Shown: one piece after another, positions 16,288-24,560 of the stretch | How positions within the stretch are numbered: the stretch's first letter is position 1 | Layout: every line of letters begins with the position of its first letter | NCBI GenBank assembly: GCA_002699585.1 | Contig: PABP01000009.1 | Coordinates: forward strand, 607,750 to 671,749 | From: Anaerolineaceae bacterium | Lineage (GTDB): Bacteria; Chloroflexota; Anaerolineae; Aggregatilineales; Phototrophicaceae | Reading direction: 5' to 3' | Length of the DNA: 64,000 nucleotides | The notes under the pieces: generated by a model | Databases searched by the model: none | Seen by the model: only the letters and a program-made list of their open reading frames with translations | Told to the model about the DNA's origin: nothing | Program-made: the position numbers and the translations under genes

Positions 16288-17573
16288 AAGATGGCTCCTG
16301 GTGCATTAATCGCATGTTGAATGAGGATGCTATTGGGGTCAGCGATGGCCCCGGCGATGGCGCTGGCCGCGACGACGGCAGGGCTGGCCAGATAGATATC
16401 GGCTTGGGCCGTACCCATGCGCCCGCGGAAGTTTCGGTTTCCAGTGCTGATGGTGGCTTCATCGGGTGCGGGGATGCCCATGTGGTTGCCCATGCACGGG
16501 CCACATCCCGGTGTGTTGATCGTTGCCCCGGCTTCGATGAGTGTCTGCAAAACGCCAGTTCGGGTCGCACGCAATAAGACTTCGCTGCTGGCGGGGATGA
16601 CAATCGTGCGCACCGCTACCCGCTGCCCACTCAGGACCTGGGCGGCTGCCGCCAAATCTTCATAACGGCCATTGGTACATGTGCCGATGAACGCCTGCTG
16701 GATCGGTCGCCCGATAACATCCGACAGGTTGTGCACGTTATCCGGGCTATGCGGAATAGCGACTTGCGGCTCTAAAGTGCTCAGGTCTATCGTATAGTCA
16801 GCAGCATAAATGGCATCGTCGTCAGGATACAGTGGCGTATAATCACGCTGCCGATTGCGCTCCAGATAGTCAAAAATGGCCTGGTCAGGTGGTAAATAGG
16901 CGTTCATCGCGCCAAATTCGGCCATCATGTTGGGTAGCACAGCCCGTTGGTCCAATGTCAGGCTGCTGATGCCATCCCCGGCAAATTCCACCGAACGATA
17001 CTGGCCGCCATCTGCGCCCCATTGGCCCAGGATATACAGCGCCAGGTCTTTGCTGGTGACCCCCGGTCGCAGTTGGCCCGTCAGGGTGATGCGCATTGCT
17101 TCTGGGACCTGTAGCCACAATTCGCCTGTCGCCCATAGTGCGGCCATTTCCGTGCGACCGACGCCCATGCCGAACGCGCCCAACCAGCCATAATGTGTGC
17201 TGTGGCTGTCGGCCCCCAGGATGACCTCACCCGGCAAAATTAGCGCTTCTTCACTGATGACCTGATGGCAAATCCCACGCCCGACTTCAAAGAAATTGGC
17301 AACACCCTGTTCCTGCACCCACTCCCGGATTTCAGCATGGTTCTGGGCGTGCTGCGTGGTCGGTGCAGGGGCCGCATGATCCAGCGTGAAAGCGACGCGG
17401 TCGGGTCGTGCGATGCGCTGGGCACCCGTCTGCATGAAGATGCGCCGGATGGCTGCGCTGTTATCATGGCTAAAAATCAGATCGGGCTGGACGTCCAGTA
17501 CATCCCCGGCACGGGCACTCTCGACGTGGGCCGCGCGTGCCAGGGCTTTTTCAACAAAAGTGTATCCACTCAT
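16284..17573 (-). CDS. lysT: Homoaconitase large subunit (LeuC/LysT family)
   Basis: Binds the 4Fe-4S cluster that activates homocitrate/homoaconitate. The three cluster cysteines are visible: one in [13 protein letters not shown] (about residue 300) and two in [11 protein letters not shown] (about 355-365). [10 protein letters not shown] (about 120) and the [16 protein letters not shown] stretch are family features. Its 429 aa is the length of the short LeuC/HacA type. The immediate neighbour upstream is homocitrate synthase, with ATGA overlaps on both sides, which is why homoaconitase is preferred over leucine-pathway isomerase. Confidence 0.9.
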   Translation of the reverse strand: MSGYTFVEKALARAAHVESARAGDVLDVQPDLIFSHDNSAAIRRIFMQTGAQRIARPDRVAFTLDHAAPAPTTQHAQNHAEIREWVQEQGVANFFEVGRGICHQVISEEALILPGEVILGADSHSTHYGWLGAFGMGVGRTEMAALWATGELWLQVPEAMRITLTGQLRPGVTSKDLALYILGQWGADGGQYRSVEFAGDGISSLTLDQRAVLPNMMAEFGAMNAYLPPDQAIFDYLERNRQRDYTPLYPDDDAIYAADYTIDLSTLEPQVAIPHSPDNVHNLSDVIGRPIQQAFIGTCTNGRYEDLAAAAQVLSGQRVAVRTIVIPASSEVLLRATRTGVLQTLIEAGATINTPGCGPCMGNHMGIPAPDEATISTGNRNFRGRMGTAQADIYLASPAVVAASAIAGAIADPNSILIQHAINAPGAIL

Positions 17574-18769
17574 AAGACATTGCTCGTTTCGACGTTATTT
17601 GTTTCAATAGACGAGTCGATGGGGTTGCAGACATGGTCCTGGCTAGCCTGATAGAGCAGGTCGTCAATCGCCGCCAGATTGAGCGCTTCGTCATCCGCCT
17701 GCGATTTAATATTGGCTGTGATCTGGCGCAGGGTAGCGTCATCCAGGTCCAGGCCCAGATCCTGAGCACGGCTGCGAATCGTGTTCCAACCCGTCAGATG
17801 ATGGCCAATAGCGATTTCGCGGGCCAGCCCAAAATCAGCCGGATTGAGTGCTTCATAGGTTTCCGGGTCGGCCAAGACGGCTTTGGCATGGATACCAGCT
17901 TTATGAATGAACGCGCTCGTGCCAGTGATGTAATTATTGAAAGGAATCTCTAGCTGGCAGATGTCGGCGATCAGGGCGTCGATTTGCGGCAAAAGGGCCA
18001 GATTGTAGCGGCGCACGTACTCCCGATTGAGGGTGTACAGCCGCGCGATCAGGCCACCTAGCGGCGTAATGCCGTTGCGCTCCCCGATGCCTAACACGGT
18101 TGTATCGACGTGTGTCGCGCCGGCCTCCAGGGCTGCTGCCGCGTTGGCAATCGCGCAGCCGCTGTCATTATGCCCATGAAATTCGATGTCTAGCCCGGTC
18201 ATGCGCACCAACTGGTTGACCAACCGCCAAACCTGGCTCGGCATGGCTACACCGACGGTATCAGCAATCCCCAGCCGATTAACCAGACCCAGGTTGGCAA
18301 TCGCCAGGTAGACGCGCATCAGGTCAGCTTCATTGCTCCTGAAGCTGTCCTCGGTGCTGAACCGCAGGATCACATCCGGGTTCTGCGAGCGAATGAAGGT
18401 CATGACATCTTCGGCAAGGTCGATGATCTGGCGAATGTCTTTGCCATGACTGTGCGTCATCAACTGCGGCGAGGTTCCAATTACTACGTCGATGCCATGC
18501 ACGCCCGTATCCAGGGCGCGCTGGGCATCTTCCCGTGTGCAGCGGATATGCGTCAGCACCCGCAGATTGAGATTCTCTGCCAGTACCGCCCGAATATCGG
18601 CTTCGCTGCGTGGTGAGGCGCATGGTGACGTCATTTCCAGCATTTCCACACCGAACTGATCGAGCAGGGTGGCAATTTCGATTTTTTGCGCGGTATTAAA
18701 GGTTGCAGTGCTGAATTGCTCACCTTCGCGCAGGGTACTTTCAATAATATGGAAGTCGTGTAAAGGCAT
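17570..18769 (-). CDS. lysS: Homocitrate synthase
   Basis: Condenses 2-oxoglutarate and acetyl-CoA, the committed step of the alpha-aminoadipate route. The DRE-TIM barrel opens with [12 protein letters not shown] (catalytic Arg-Glu). [20 protein letters not shown] (about 196-215) holds the metal-binding His-X-His, and [21 protein letters not shown] follows. The C-terminal [13 protein letters not shown] is typical of homocitrate rather than isopropylmalate synthases; there is no LeuA-type regulatory domain (399 aa), so feedback control would act through the barrel or at transcription. It lies between lysK and the homoaconitase genes. Confidence 0.93.
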   Translation of the reverse strand: MPLHDFHIIESTLREGEQFSTATFNTAQKIEIATLLDQFGVEMLEMTSPCASPRSEADIRAVLAENLNLRVLTHIRCTREDAQRALDTGVHGIDVVIGTSPQLMTHSHGKDIRQIIDLAEDVMTFIRSQNPDVILRFSTEDSFRSNEADLMRVYLAIANLGLVNRLGIADTVGVAMPSQVWRLVNQLVRMTGLDIEFHGHNDSGCAIANAAAALEAGATHVDTTVLGIGERNGITPLGGLIARLYTLNREYVRRYNLALLPQIDALIADICQLEIPFNNYITGTSAFIHKAGIHAKAVLADPETYEALNPADFGLAREIAIGHHLTGWNTIRSRAQDLGLDLDDATLRQITANIKSQADDEALNLAAIDDLLYQASQDHVCNPIDSSIETNNVETSNVL

Positions 18770-18778
18770 ATCAGGCTC

Positions 18779-19843
18779 CTAAAGGCGTTCGAGGACGGCG
18801 GTCAGCACGTCAATCGCACGTAAATATTCGTCCAGGTCGATGTGCTCATCCGGCGTATGGTCGAGCGATGAGTCCCCAGGCCCGTATGCCAGGATGGGGC
18901 AGTTCCAGTGCGGCCCAACGATGTTCATATCGCTGGTCCCGGTCTTATGAACAAAACGGGGTGTGCCGCCATTAGCGCGGATAGCTCCGCGGAAAGCACG
19001 CGCTAGCAGGCTGTCACGCTCCCCCAGGAAGGCGACTTCGTGGCCATAAGCGCGGGTGCTTGCTTGTTCATCTGCTAGGTCGGCAGCAATCGTATGCGGA
19101 TCGGCATTCGGTGGCAGCCGGAACCCGACTGTCAGTTCACACCAGCCATAAGCGCCATCCACGCCACTGTTGATGGCCTGCAAAGTGGCATCCAACTGGC
19201 CGAAGATGCGTTCTTCGTCCTGGTTGAATTGCGCAACGTATTCTTGAATGTGCTGCCAGTAAGCGAATCCGCGTTCCGGTGCGCTGGCGGCTTCCCCGGC
19301 ACTGTGGGCCAGTGGCCCATCCCAGCGCCAGTCGATCAGCAAGCGGCCTTTGTAGCCCAGCGTCATGCGATCCCAGTTGGAAGGCTCTCCGATGATGCAC
19401 ATTTCTGGCTGATACTGTGTAGCGGCGAAGCGTGCCCCTTTGCTGCTGGCGGCTTCTTCTTCCACCGCGCCGATGACGACCACCCGTACATCCTCTGACA
19501 GCGTAGCGCGGCCCGTAGCGGCGGCGAAGGTCGCCAATGGCCCCTTGGCATCGACGCTGCCGCGGCCATAGAGCAGGCGGTCTTCAATGCGCACAGGTGG
19601 ATTGCCACTGAAGGTGTCGATATGGCCCAACAGCACGACCTCGCGCGGTCCGCTGCCCACGACGCCGACAGCGTTTCCGGCTTCATCGACGAAGGCCTCG
19701 TCATAGCCGTTCGCCCGCATCCATTCAACCAGCAGATGACTGGCATCTGCTTCATGTGTAGATGGGCTAGCTGCTGCGACCAGATCATGCAGCAGATTTT
19801 CAGCGATCTCGTCCGTGATACTGTGTGTTGTCGTCGGCATCAT
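18779..19843 (-). CDS. lysK: LysW-lysine/ornithine hydrolase
   Basis: M20-family metallopeptidase that releases lysine from the gamma-carboxyl of the LysW carrier protein. Motifs: [15 protein letters not shown] with metal His and Asp (about residues 72-85), [14 protein letters not shown] (about 94-107) with the bridging Asp, [12 protein letters not shown] (about 130) with catalytic Glu-Glu, and [17 protein letters not shown]. Its 354 aa matches LysK. The start overlaps the stop of lysJ by four bases. In related organisms LysK may also serve ornithine synthesis. Confidence 0.93.
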   Translation of the reverse strand: MMPTTTHSITDEIAENLLHDLVAAASPSTHEADASHLLVEWMRANGYDEAFVDEAGNAVGVVGSGPREVVLLGHIDTFSGNPPVRIEDRLLYGRGSVDAKGPLATFAAATGRATLSEDVRVVVIGAVEEEAASSKGARFAATQYQPEMCIIGEPSNWDRMTLGYKGRLLIDWRWDGPLAHSAGEAASAPERGFAYWQHIQEYVAQFNQDEERIFGQLDATLQAINSGVDGAYGWCELTVGFRLPPNADPHTIAADLADEQASTRAYGHEVAFLGERDSLLARAFRGAIRANGGTPRFVHKTGTSDMNIVGPHWNCPILAYGPGDSSLDHTPDEHIDLDEYLRAIDVLTAVLERL

Positions 19844-21027
19844 GCGTTCTGCTCCTGCAAAATCGCCTCGATGCTATCGACGATGGTTAGCAGTTCTGCC
19901 TGGGTGATGGTCAGTGGTGGCAGCAGTCGCAGTACAGTTTTACCAGCAGGTAGCGCCAGAATGCCGCGCTCTTGTAGCGCTTGCAGGATGGGCGTCACCC
20001 GTACCCGTAGATCAATGCCGATCATCAGGCCCAGGCCGCGAATTTCACGAACGCCCGGTAAATCGCGGCTGTTGAGTTCGTTCAGCAACCACGTGCCCAG
20101 TTCAGCACTGCGGGCAGGTAGATTGTCTTCGCGTAGGTTGGTGATGGCTGCGATAGCCGCCGCACTCGCCAGCGGATTGCCGCCGAAGGTGCTGCCGTGT
20201 GAGCCTTTGGGCAGGGTGCCCAGCGATCCACGCCATGCGACTGCACCCATGGGGACACCGCCCGCGATGCCTTTGCCCAGTGCGACGACATCTGGCACGA
20301 TGCCTGCATGTTCAAATGCGAACCAGCGCCCGGTACGGCCAAACCCGGTTTGGATTTCATCGACGATCAGCAGCGCGCCGCGTTCATCACACAATTGGCG
20401 CAAGCCCTGCAAATATTCGACATCCGCTGGATGCACGCCACCTTCACCTTGCACCGCTTCCACGACCACAGCGGCAGTGTCTTCGTTGATAGCTTCTGCT
20501 GCCCGTTCCAGGTTGTTATAAGGAAAATGGTTGACGGTTGGCTGCCATGCTTCAAATGCTTCCCGGTACTCTTTGTTCCACGTCAGCGACAGCGCCCCCA
20601 GCGTCCGGCCATGAAAGCCGCGCATGGTAGCGACGATGCCCGTGCGGTTGGTCAGCAAGCGGGCGACTTTGAGTGCGCCTTCGATGGCTTCTGCGCCGCT
20701 GTTGCACAAAAAGTAACGGTCGAGGTCATTCGGCAGGACGCTGTGGAGCTGCTCATACAGCGCCGACCGTTGATCGTTATAAAAAATCTCCGGGCAGGTG
20801 ATCAGCGTCTGTGCTTGCTCGCTGATAGCGATCACGACTGCTGGGTGGCAGTGGCCGAGCAGGGCGACTCCCTGACCACTGGTGGCATCCAGATAGCTGT
20901 TGCCGTCGCTGTCCCAGACGGTGCTGCCGCTGCCACGCACGATGCTGACAGGGCGTTTGGGGTACGCACCGGATGTATGCGCGTCTTCCCGCTCAATGCT
21001 GCTGAGGGTGGTTTGAATGTCGATCAT
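19840..21027 (-). CDS. lysJ: LysW-aminoadipate semialdehyde / LysW-ornithine aminotransferase
   Basis: Class III PLP enzyme, 395 aa, that transaminates LysW-aminoadipate semialdehyde to LysW-lysine. The cofactor site is ALLIVDEIQTGFGRTGRWFA, and the Schiff-base Lys is in VVALGKGIAGGVPMGAV. MRGFHGRTLGALSLTWN is typical of the ArgD/LysJ group. It is flanked by lysZ and lysK with four-base overlaps. Confidence 0.93.
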   Translation of the reverse strand: MIDIQTTLSSIEREDAHTSGAYPKRPVSIVRGSGSTVWDSDGNSYLDATSGQGVALLGHCHPAVVIAISEQAQTLITCPEIFYNDQRSALYEQLHSVLPNDLDRYFLCNSGAEAIEGALKVARLLTNRTGIVATMRGFHGRTLGALSLTWNKEYREAFEAWQPTVNHFPYNNLERAAEAINEDTAAVVVEAVQGEGGVHPADVEYLQGLRQLCDERGALLIVDEIQTGFGRTGRWFAFEHAGIVPDVVALGKGIAGGVPMGAVAWRGSLGTLPKGSHGSTFGGNPLASAAAIAAITNLREDNLPARSAELGTWLLNELNSRDLPGVREIRGLGLMIGIDLRVRVTPILQALQERGILALPAGKTVLRLLPPLTITQAELLTIVDSIEAILQEQNA

Positions 21028-21872
21028 GCTCTGAATACCGTTCCTGCACCGTTGAGTGCGTTGGTTACTGGGTTGCTGGTGCGGCCATCACCGATAATGA
21101 CGCGCTCGACGTTGCCATTAAGGGCTTCTTGTGCGCCGAGTACTTTGCGTTTCATGCGGCCCTGGGCGTAATCCATGACACGCTCGATCTGGTTGCCCTG
21201 CACATCCGCGATGACCGTGCTGGCGTCAGTATGGTCGCGCATCAGGCCGGGGACGTTGCTCAGGATGACCAGATCGCTGGCACCAAGTTCGGCGGCGACG
21301 GCGGCTGCGGCCCGGTCGCCATCAATATTGAGCAGGCCATCAGCGCTATCTGCCAGCGGCGGGACCACGGCCACGCGGCCTACCGTCAGCGCCTCCCAGA
21401 TCGAACTGGCCTGCACGCTGTCGATACTCCCGCTGTAGTCATCGCGCACCACGCGGATGCGTCCATTGACCACCGCGCGGATAGCGGCTTTGCGCGTGCC
21501 CTGTACGGGGACCGTTTCCGTTAGCCCGACGGCGTAGACCCCATGCTGCCGCAGTTCGGACACAATTTGTCGATTGACCGCTTGTGCTGCTTCCACGAAC
21601 AGGTCACGGGTTGCAGGCGGCGTATAGCGTGAGCTGTGGCCGCTGGGGGAGGTCAGCGTTTCAATAGGCAGGCCGCGCTCGGCGCTCATTCGGGCCATCA
21701 TGCCACTGACGCCGTGGACGATCACCAATGGGCGCGTCAGGGCGATTTCGGCCAGGTCAGCGCAGGCGGCTGCCAGGTCCAGGCCTTCGCCACCGCCTAG
21801 CTTCACCACCAGAATATGATCGGTGCGTGTGCTTGTTTGATCGTCTGTTGCTATGTCGGTTAGGCGGTTCAT
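21024..21872 (-). CDS. lysZ: LysW-aminoadipate kinase
   Basis: Amino acid kinase family, 282 aa; phosphorylates the aminoadipate side-chain carboxyl while it is attached to LysW. VVKLGGGEGLDLAAA at the N-terminus is the phosphate loop of the LysZ type, VIVHGVSGMMARMS follows, and LNIDGDRAAAAVAAELGASD is the C-terminal nucleotide site. It is preceded by a 157-bp gap holding three hairpins, the only real gap in the lysine operon, so its expression may differ from that of lysWXY. Confidence 0.93.
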   Translation of the reverse strand: MNRLTDIATDDQTSTRTDHILVVKLGGGEGLDLAAACADLAEIALTRPLVIVHGVSGMMARMSAERGLPIETLTSPSGHSSRYTPPATRDLFVEAAQAVNRQIVSELRQHGVYAVGLTETVPVQGTRKAAIRAVVNGRIRVVRDDYSGSIDSVQASSIWEALTVGRVAVVPPLADSADGLLNIDGDRAAAAVAAELGASDLVILSNVPGLMRDHTDASTVIADVQGNQIERVMDYAQGRMKRKVLGAQEALNGNVERVIIGDGRTSNPVTNALNGAGTVFRA

Positions 21873-21949
21873 GTTGTAATCCTCTTTAGTTAGGCTTATT
21901 GGCCAGGATTTACTTTTGCGTATCCCGAAGAAGGTTCAACCTTGATCCT

Positions 21950-22028
21950 CTGCTTTCGGCGCTTGCGCCGAAAACACGGGGTCCAGGGGAGAAATCCTCT
22001 GGCGGGGTCGTAGGGGCAGCGCCCCTAC
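21950..22028. repeat. Triple-hairpin REP-like element inside the lysine operon
   Basis: Three adjacent inverted repeats: TTTCGGCG-CTTG-CGCCGAAA (21954-21973), CCAGGGGA-GAAA-TCCTCTGG (21983-22002, one G-T) and GTAGGGGC-AGC-GCCCCTAC (22010-22028). The last ends just before the lysY stop codon at 22030-22032. The compact GC-rich palindromes and the phrase around GTAGGGGCAGCGCCCCTAC resemble dispersed intergenic repeats of other Chloroflexota (recollection, not searched). Read in the operon, the hairpins lie between lysY and lysZ. Confidence 0.75.
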
Positions 22029-22029
22029 A

Positions 22030-23055
22030 CTATGGGTATAGGCCGGGGAACGACAGTCCGGCGCATTCGTCGAAGTTATGCATCAGGTTGAGGCACTGCA
22101 CGGCGCTCCCGGCGGCCCCTTTACCCAGATTATCGAGCGCGGCGATCAGCACCAGATGGCGACCATCGTCGTCCATCTCAAAGCCGATGTCGCAATAATT
22201 GGTCCCGGCGACGATGCGTGGCTCCGGCAGGCGATGCAGTCCGTTACGGTCGCGCACCAGCCGCACGAAGGGTTCCTCGTTGTAAGCGGCCCGATACAGC
22301 CGCCAGATGTCTTTTTCGCTCATTTCCTGGTTGAGATCGACATGTGCCAGCAAATGTATGCCGCGTATCATCTCGATAGCTGTCACAGAAAATCGAACGG
22401 CCACTTCCTGGCCGAGCATCATCTGGACCTCGGCCATATGACGGTGGCCCGTTGCTTTGTAAGTCCGTACCGCGCCGCTGCGCACCGGGTGATGACTGCC
22501 TGCATTGGCTGTGTTACCGCCTTCCGACGATCCCACTTTGAGTTCCGCGCTGACGCGCTCCAGCAGGCCCGCATTCGCCAGCGGATATAGCGCCAGGTTG
22601 AGCGTGGTCGCGTTGCAACCGACGCCGCTGGCATAATTCGCACCGCGTAGGGCATCTCGGTTCAGTTCCGGCAAGCCATAGACAAAGCGATCAATCCACT
22701 CCGGCGCGGGATGGGCTTCACCATACCAACGCTGGTAAGCCTCGGTATCGCGCAGTCGGAAATCGGCTGACAGGTCAATCAGACGCGGGGCCAACGCCGC
22801 ATAATGGTCGATATTGCGGGCTGTTGTCCGGTGGGGCAGCGCCAAAAACAGCACATCACAGGCTTCCAGCGCATCTGGGTGAATAAACTGCAAACGCGAT
22901 ACCCCGCGCATATTCGGATGCACCGTATGCACATAACGTCCAGCGTGCTCCCGGCTGGTGATCTGCGTGACCTCCACCTCCGGGTGGAAGTGCAGCAGAC
23001 GCAATAATTCGCCGCCGGTGTAGCCGCTGCCGCCAACAATCCCAGCCCGGATCAT
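22030..23055 (-). CDS. lysY: LysW-aminoadipyl phosphate reductase
   Basis: An ArgC-family NADPH-dependent dehydrogenase, 341 aa, reducing LysW-aminoadipyl phosphate to the semialdehyde. It has the NADP loop GIVGGSGYTGGELLRLL, the catalytic Cys in ASGVGCNATTLNL (about 150), and the LysY-type stretch GSSEGGNTANAGSHHPVRSG with GHRHMAEV, which differs from ArgC and suits binding of a protein-bound substrate. The ATG overlaps the lysX stop by four bases. Confidence 0.94.
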   Translation of the reverse strand: MIRAGIVGGSGYTGGELLRLLHFHPEVEVTQITSREHAGRYVHTVHPNMRGVSRLQFIHPDALEACDVLFLALPHRTTARNIDHYAALAPRLIDLSADFRLRDTEAYQRWYGEAHPAPEWIDRFVYGLPELNRDALRGANYASGVGCNATTLNLALYPLANAGLLERVSAELKVGSSEGGNTANAGSHHPVRSGAVRTYKATGHRHMAEVQMMLGQEVAVRFSVTAIEMIRGIHLLAHVDLNQEMSEKDIWRLYRAAYNEEPFVRLVRDRNGLHRLPEPRIVAGTNYCDIGFEMDDDGRHLVLIAALDNLGKGAAGSAVQCLNLMHNFDECAGLSFPGLYP

Positions 23056-23930
23056 GCTACGACCTCCGCCTGCGCCAGGGCATAAGCGACGACTTCTGCG
23101 GCGATGTCGACGCCTGTCGGTGCGCTGCTGTTACGGAACTCCATCGTGTGGTTGATCTCGTTGATGAGCAGTTCGCCGTTGCTGTCTTCCAGCACATCAA
23201 TCGCCAGGATACCGCCACCGACCGCTGCCGCTGCCCGCTGGCAAATCTCATCCAGCTCCGGTGTGACCGGACAATTGCTGGCGCTGCCGCCGCGTGCTGT
23301 ATTGGTGATCCAGTGCTCGCTGTTGCGGTAAATCGCGCAGATGGTGCGGCCACCGATCACAAAGGCGCGGATGTCCCGACCCGGTTTGTTGACATAAGAC
23401 TGCACATAATACGTGTGGTGGTTGTAGTCGCCCAAGGTTTGGCGATGCTCGATGATGGCTTCGGCGCTGTCACTGTCGTTGACACGGGCTAGCAAGCGCC
23501 CCCAGGACCCGGTGGTGGGTTTGAGGACTGCCGGATAGCCGACGCGCTCAATCGCACCCATTGCGGATTCCGGCGTGAAGGCCACGCGCGTTTCCGGCTG
23601 ATTGACGCCTGCGGTAGCCAGCGCCAGGGTCGTTTGCAGTTTGTCGCTACAAATGGACGCTGTTTCATACGTGTTGATCGTGCGGATGCCCCAGCGATTG
23701 AGAATCGCCAGCAGGTACAGTCCGCGGGACGTACTCACACAGCGTTCCAGCACCAGGTCATACTCTGACCAGGGGCGACCGGATGGCGCATGCTGGTCCG
23801 GCCCAGCCACCAGGTCGATGTTAATATCGCGATCCAGGATCACATCGGGTTCGACGCCTGCTTCGGCAAAAGCTGTCAGCAGCAATTTTTCTTCAGCGCG
23901 GATATGCGTTACCAGGAATGCGATCTGCAT
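23052..23930 (-). CDS. lysX: Alpha-aminoadipate-LysW ligase
   Basis: ATP-grasp ligase of 292 aa that joins the amino group of alpha-aminoadipate to the C-terminal Glu of LysW. ATP-grasp features: PAVLKPTTGSWGRLLARV (Lys and flexible loop), IRAFVIGGRTICAIYR, and the metal site INEINHTMEFRN near the C-terminus, the LysX/ArgX family ending. The ATG at 23930 shares one base with the lysW stop (TAATG); a TTG four codons further upstream is possible but has less to support it. The related ArgX uses glutamate, and dual LysX enzymes exist, so a role in arginine synthesis is not excluded. Confidence 0.93.
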   Translation of the reverse strand: MQIAFLVTHIRAEEKLLLTAFAEAGVEPDVILDRDINIDLVAGPDQHAPSGRPWSEYDLVLERCVSTSRGLYLLAILNRWGIRTINTYETASICSDKLQTTLALATAGVNQPETRVAFTPESAMGAIERVGYPAVLKPTTGSWGRLLARVNDSDSAEAIIEHRQTLGDYNHHTYYVQSYVNKPGRDIRAFVIGGRTICAIYRNSEHWITNTARGGSASNCPVTPELDEICQRAAAAVGGGILAIDVLEDSNGELLINEINHTMEFRNSSAPTGVDIAAEVVAYALAQAEVVA

Positions 23931-24103
23931 TATTCGCCCCAATCTTCTTCAACCTCAGGTGCGAGGTCGACGGTCAGTGGGTTCAGGCTCAGGACTTCTA
24001 GCTCGACGCCGCAATCGGGGCAGGCCAGCAGTTCGTTTTCCATGACATCGGTTGGGATATTGATGTCAGCATCACACTCTACGCAGGTTACGTTATGGTT
24101 CAT
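23930..24103 (-). CDS. lysW: Amino-group carrier protein LysW
   Basis: A 57-aa acidic carrier to which aminoadipate is attached during lysine synthesis. Two Cys pairs (Cys7/Cys10 and Cys28/Cys31) form the zinc ribbon, and the C-terminus is the family tail EDWGE; the last Glu takes the substrate. ATG at 24103 follows the AGAGAGGAAC ribosome-binding region; the stop overlaps lysX. It is the first structural gene of the operon and lies about 50 bases after the second leader terminator, so everything downstream depends on read-through of that site. Confidence 0.97.
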   Translation of the reverse strand: MNHNVTCVECDADINIPTDVMENELLACPDCGVELEVLSLNPLTVDLAPEVEEDWGE

Positions 24104-24151
24104 GATTTGTGTTCCTCTCTTAGATCGTTACTGGGTTATGGGTTCACTAGA

Positions 24152-24194
24152 CAAAATAAAAAGCCGCCGTCTCAGGTCAATCTGGACGGCGGCT
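24152..24194 (-). terminator. Intrinsic terminator 2 of the lysine leader
   Basis: A perfect 10-bp stem AGCCGCCGTC/GACGGCGGCT with a 13-base loop, followed on the minus strand by TTTTTATTTT. It lies between leader peptide 2 and lysW, with no other gene in front of it to terminate, so it fits an attenuator. UCCAGA in its 5' arm and loop (24186-24181) is complementary to UCUGGA in the last codons of leader 2 (24229-24224); with one flanking G-U the match is 7 bp. Confidence 0.88.
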
Positions 24195-24220
24195 GGGTAC
24201 ACGCTTTTAGCGCAGCACAA

Positions 24221-24289
24221 CTATCCAGAATGAGCGTCCGGCTTCTTTTCCTTCTTCTGTTTCTTGGTTTCGTTGATGATGTGCTGCAT
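24221..24289 (-). CDS. Lysine-rich leader peptide 2 (22 aa)
   Basis: ATG CAG CAC ... TAG encodes MQHIINETKKQKKEKKPDAHSG. Six of 22 residues are Lys, as three pairs at 9-10, 12-13 and 15-16. GGAG sits six bases before the ATG. An intrinsic terminator begins 27 bases after the stop. Inferred logic: a ribosome short of Lys-tRNA stalls at the Lys pairs, codons 17-22 stay free and can pair with the terminator's 5' arm; a ribosome that reaches the stop covers them and the terminator forms. Leader-peptide control of lysine genes is, to my knowledge, known in Thermus thermophilus. Confidence 0.78.
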   Translation of the reverse strand: MQHIINETKKQKKEKKPDAHSG

Positions 24290-24321
24290 GATGTTCTCCA
24301 ACGTCGATCAAAATTTGACAA

Positions 24322-24346
24322 CAAAAAACCCCGCCTGTGGGCGGGT
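24322..24346 (-). terminator. Intrinsic terminator 1 of the lysine leader
   Basis: CCCGCC-TGTG-GGCGGG stem followed on the minus strand by GTTTTTTG. It lies between leader peptides 1 and 2. The 5' arm CGCCCAC (24343-24337) is exactly complementary to GUGGGCG (24392-24386), five bases after the leader 1 stop, giving a 7-bp GC-rich antiterminator that would exclude the terminator. Confidence 0.88.
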
Positions 24347-24396
24347 CTGCTTGTTTGTCTGTGCTCGGCTAGCGAGAAAGCAAAACGCCCACTGGG

Positions 24397-24441
24397 TTAG
24401 CGGTTCGTCTTCTTTGCCTTCTTGCTGATGATGATAAGCAT
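24397..24441 (-). CDS. Lysine-rich leader peptide 1 (14 aa)
   Basis: ATG CTT ATC ATC ATC AGC AAG AAG GCA AAG AAG ACG AAC CGC TAA encodes MLIIISKKAKKTNR, with four Lys in five consecutive codons. AGAAGG lies eight bases before the ATG. The Lys codons (AGAAGGCAAAG, 24422-24412) can pair over 11 bp (two G-U) with UUUUGCUUUCU (24385-24375), just behind the antiterminator strand. So the classical four-segment attenuator can be drawn: segment 1 within the Lys codons, 2 after the stop, 3 and 4 the terminator arms. Confidence 0.75.
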   Translation of the reverse strand: MLIIISKKAKKTNR

Positions 24442-24492
24442 CGATAATGCCTTCTTCGCCGAAAATGTTTGCTGAAATTTGACTTCGCGTTC

Positions 24493-24521
24493 AGTTTAAC
24501 GTGTGTCTAGGAACGATACAA
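24493..24521 (-). promoter_or_regulatory. Possible promoter of the lysine operon
   Basis: On the minus strand TTGTAT (24521-24516), 17 bases, TAAACT (24498-24493). It is a moderate match only. A start near 24486 would leave about 45 bases before leader 1. Transcription could also enter from the MFS gene upstream. Confidence 0.35.
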
Positions 24522-24545
24522 TGCAGCACACCGCCCGATCTTTGC

Positions 24546-24560
24546 TGTGCAAGTTGCACA
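24546..24560. promoter_or_regulatory. Palindrome upstream of the lysine leader
   Basis: TGTGCAA-G-TTGCACA, a perfect 7-bp inverted repeat. The one-base centre is too short for an RNA hairpin, so a dimeric DNA-binding protein is the likely reader. It lies 13 bases after the MFS stop and about 25 bases upstream of the predicted -35. The core is shared with the palindrome at 15671-15687. Confidence 0.5.

Noticed and set aside
19622-21171. Two long plus-strand open frames (about 290-300 codons each) opposite lysJ, with ends opposite lysK and lysZ
   Set aside because: Both are antisense to clear pathway genes and have low-complexity Arg/Ser/Pro composition typical of shadow frames.
24095-24400. 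Plus-strand open frame of 101 codons through the lysine leader
   Set aside because: It runs antisense across both terminators and both leader minigenes, has no ribosome-binding site and resembles no protein family.
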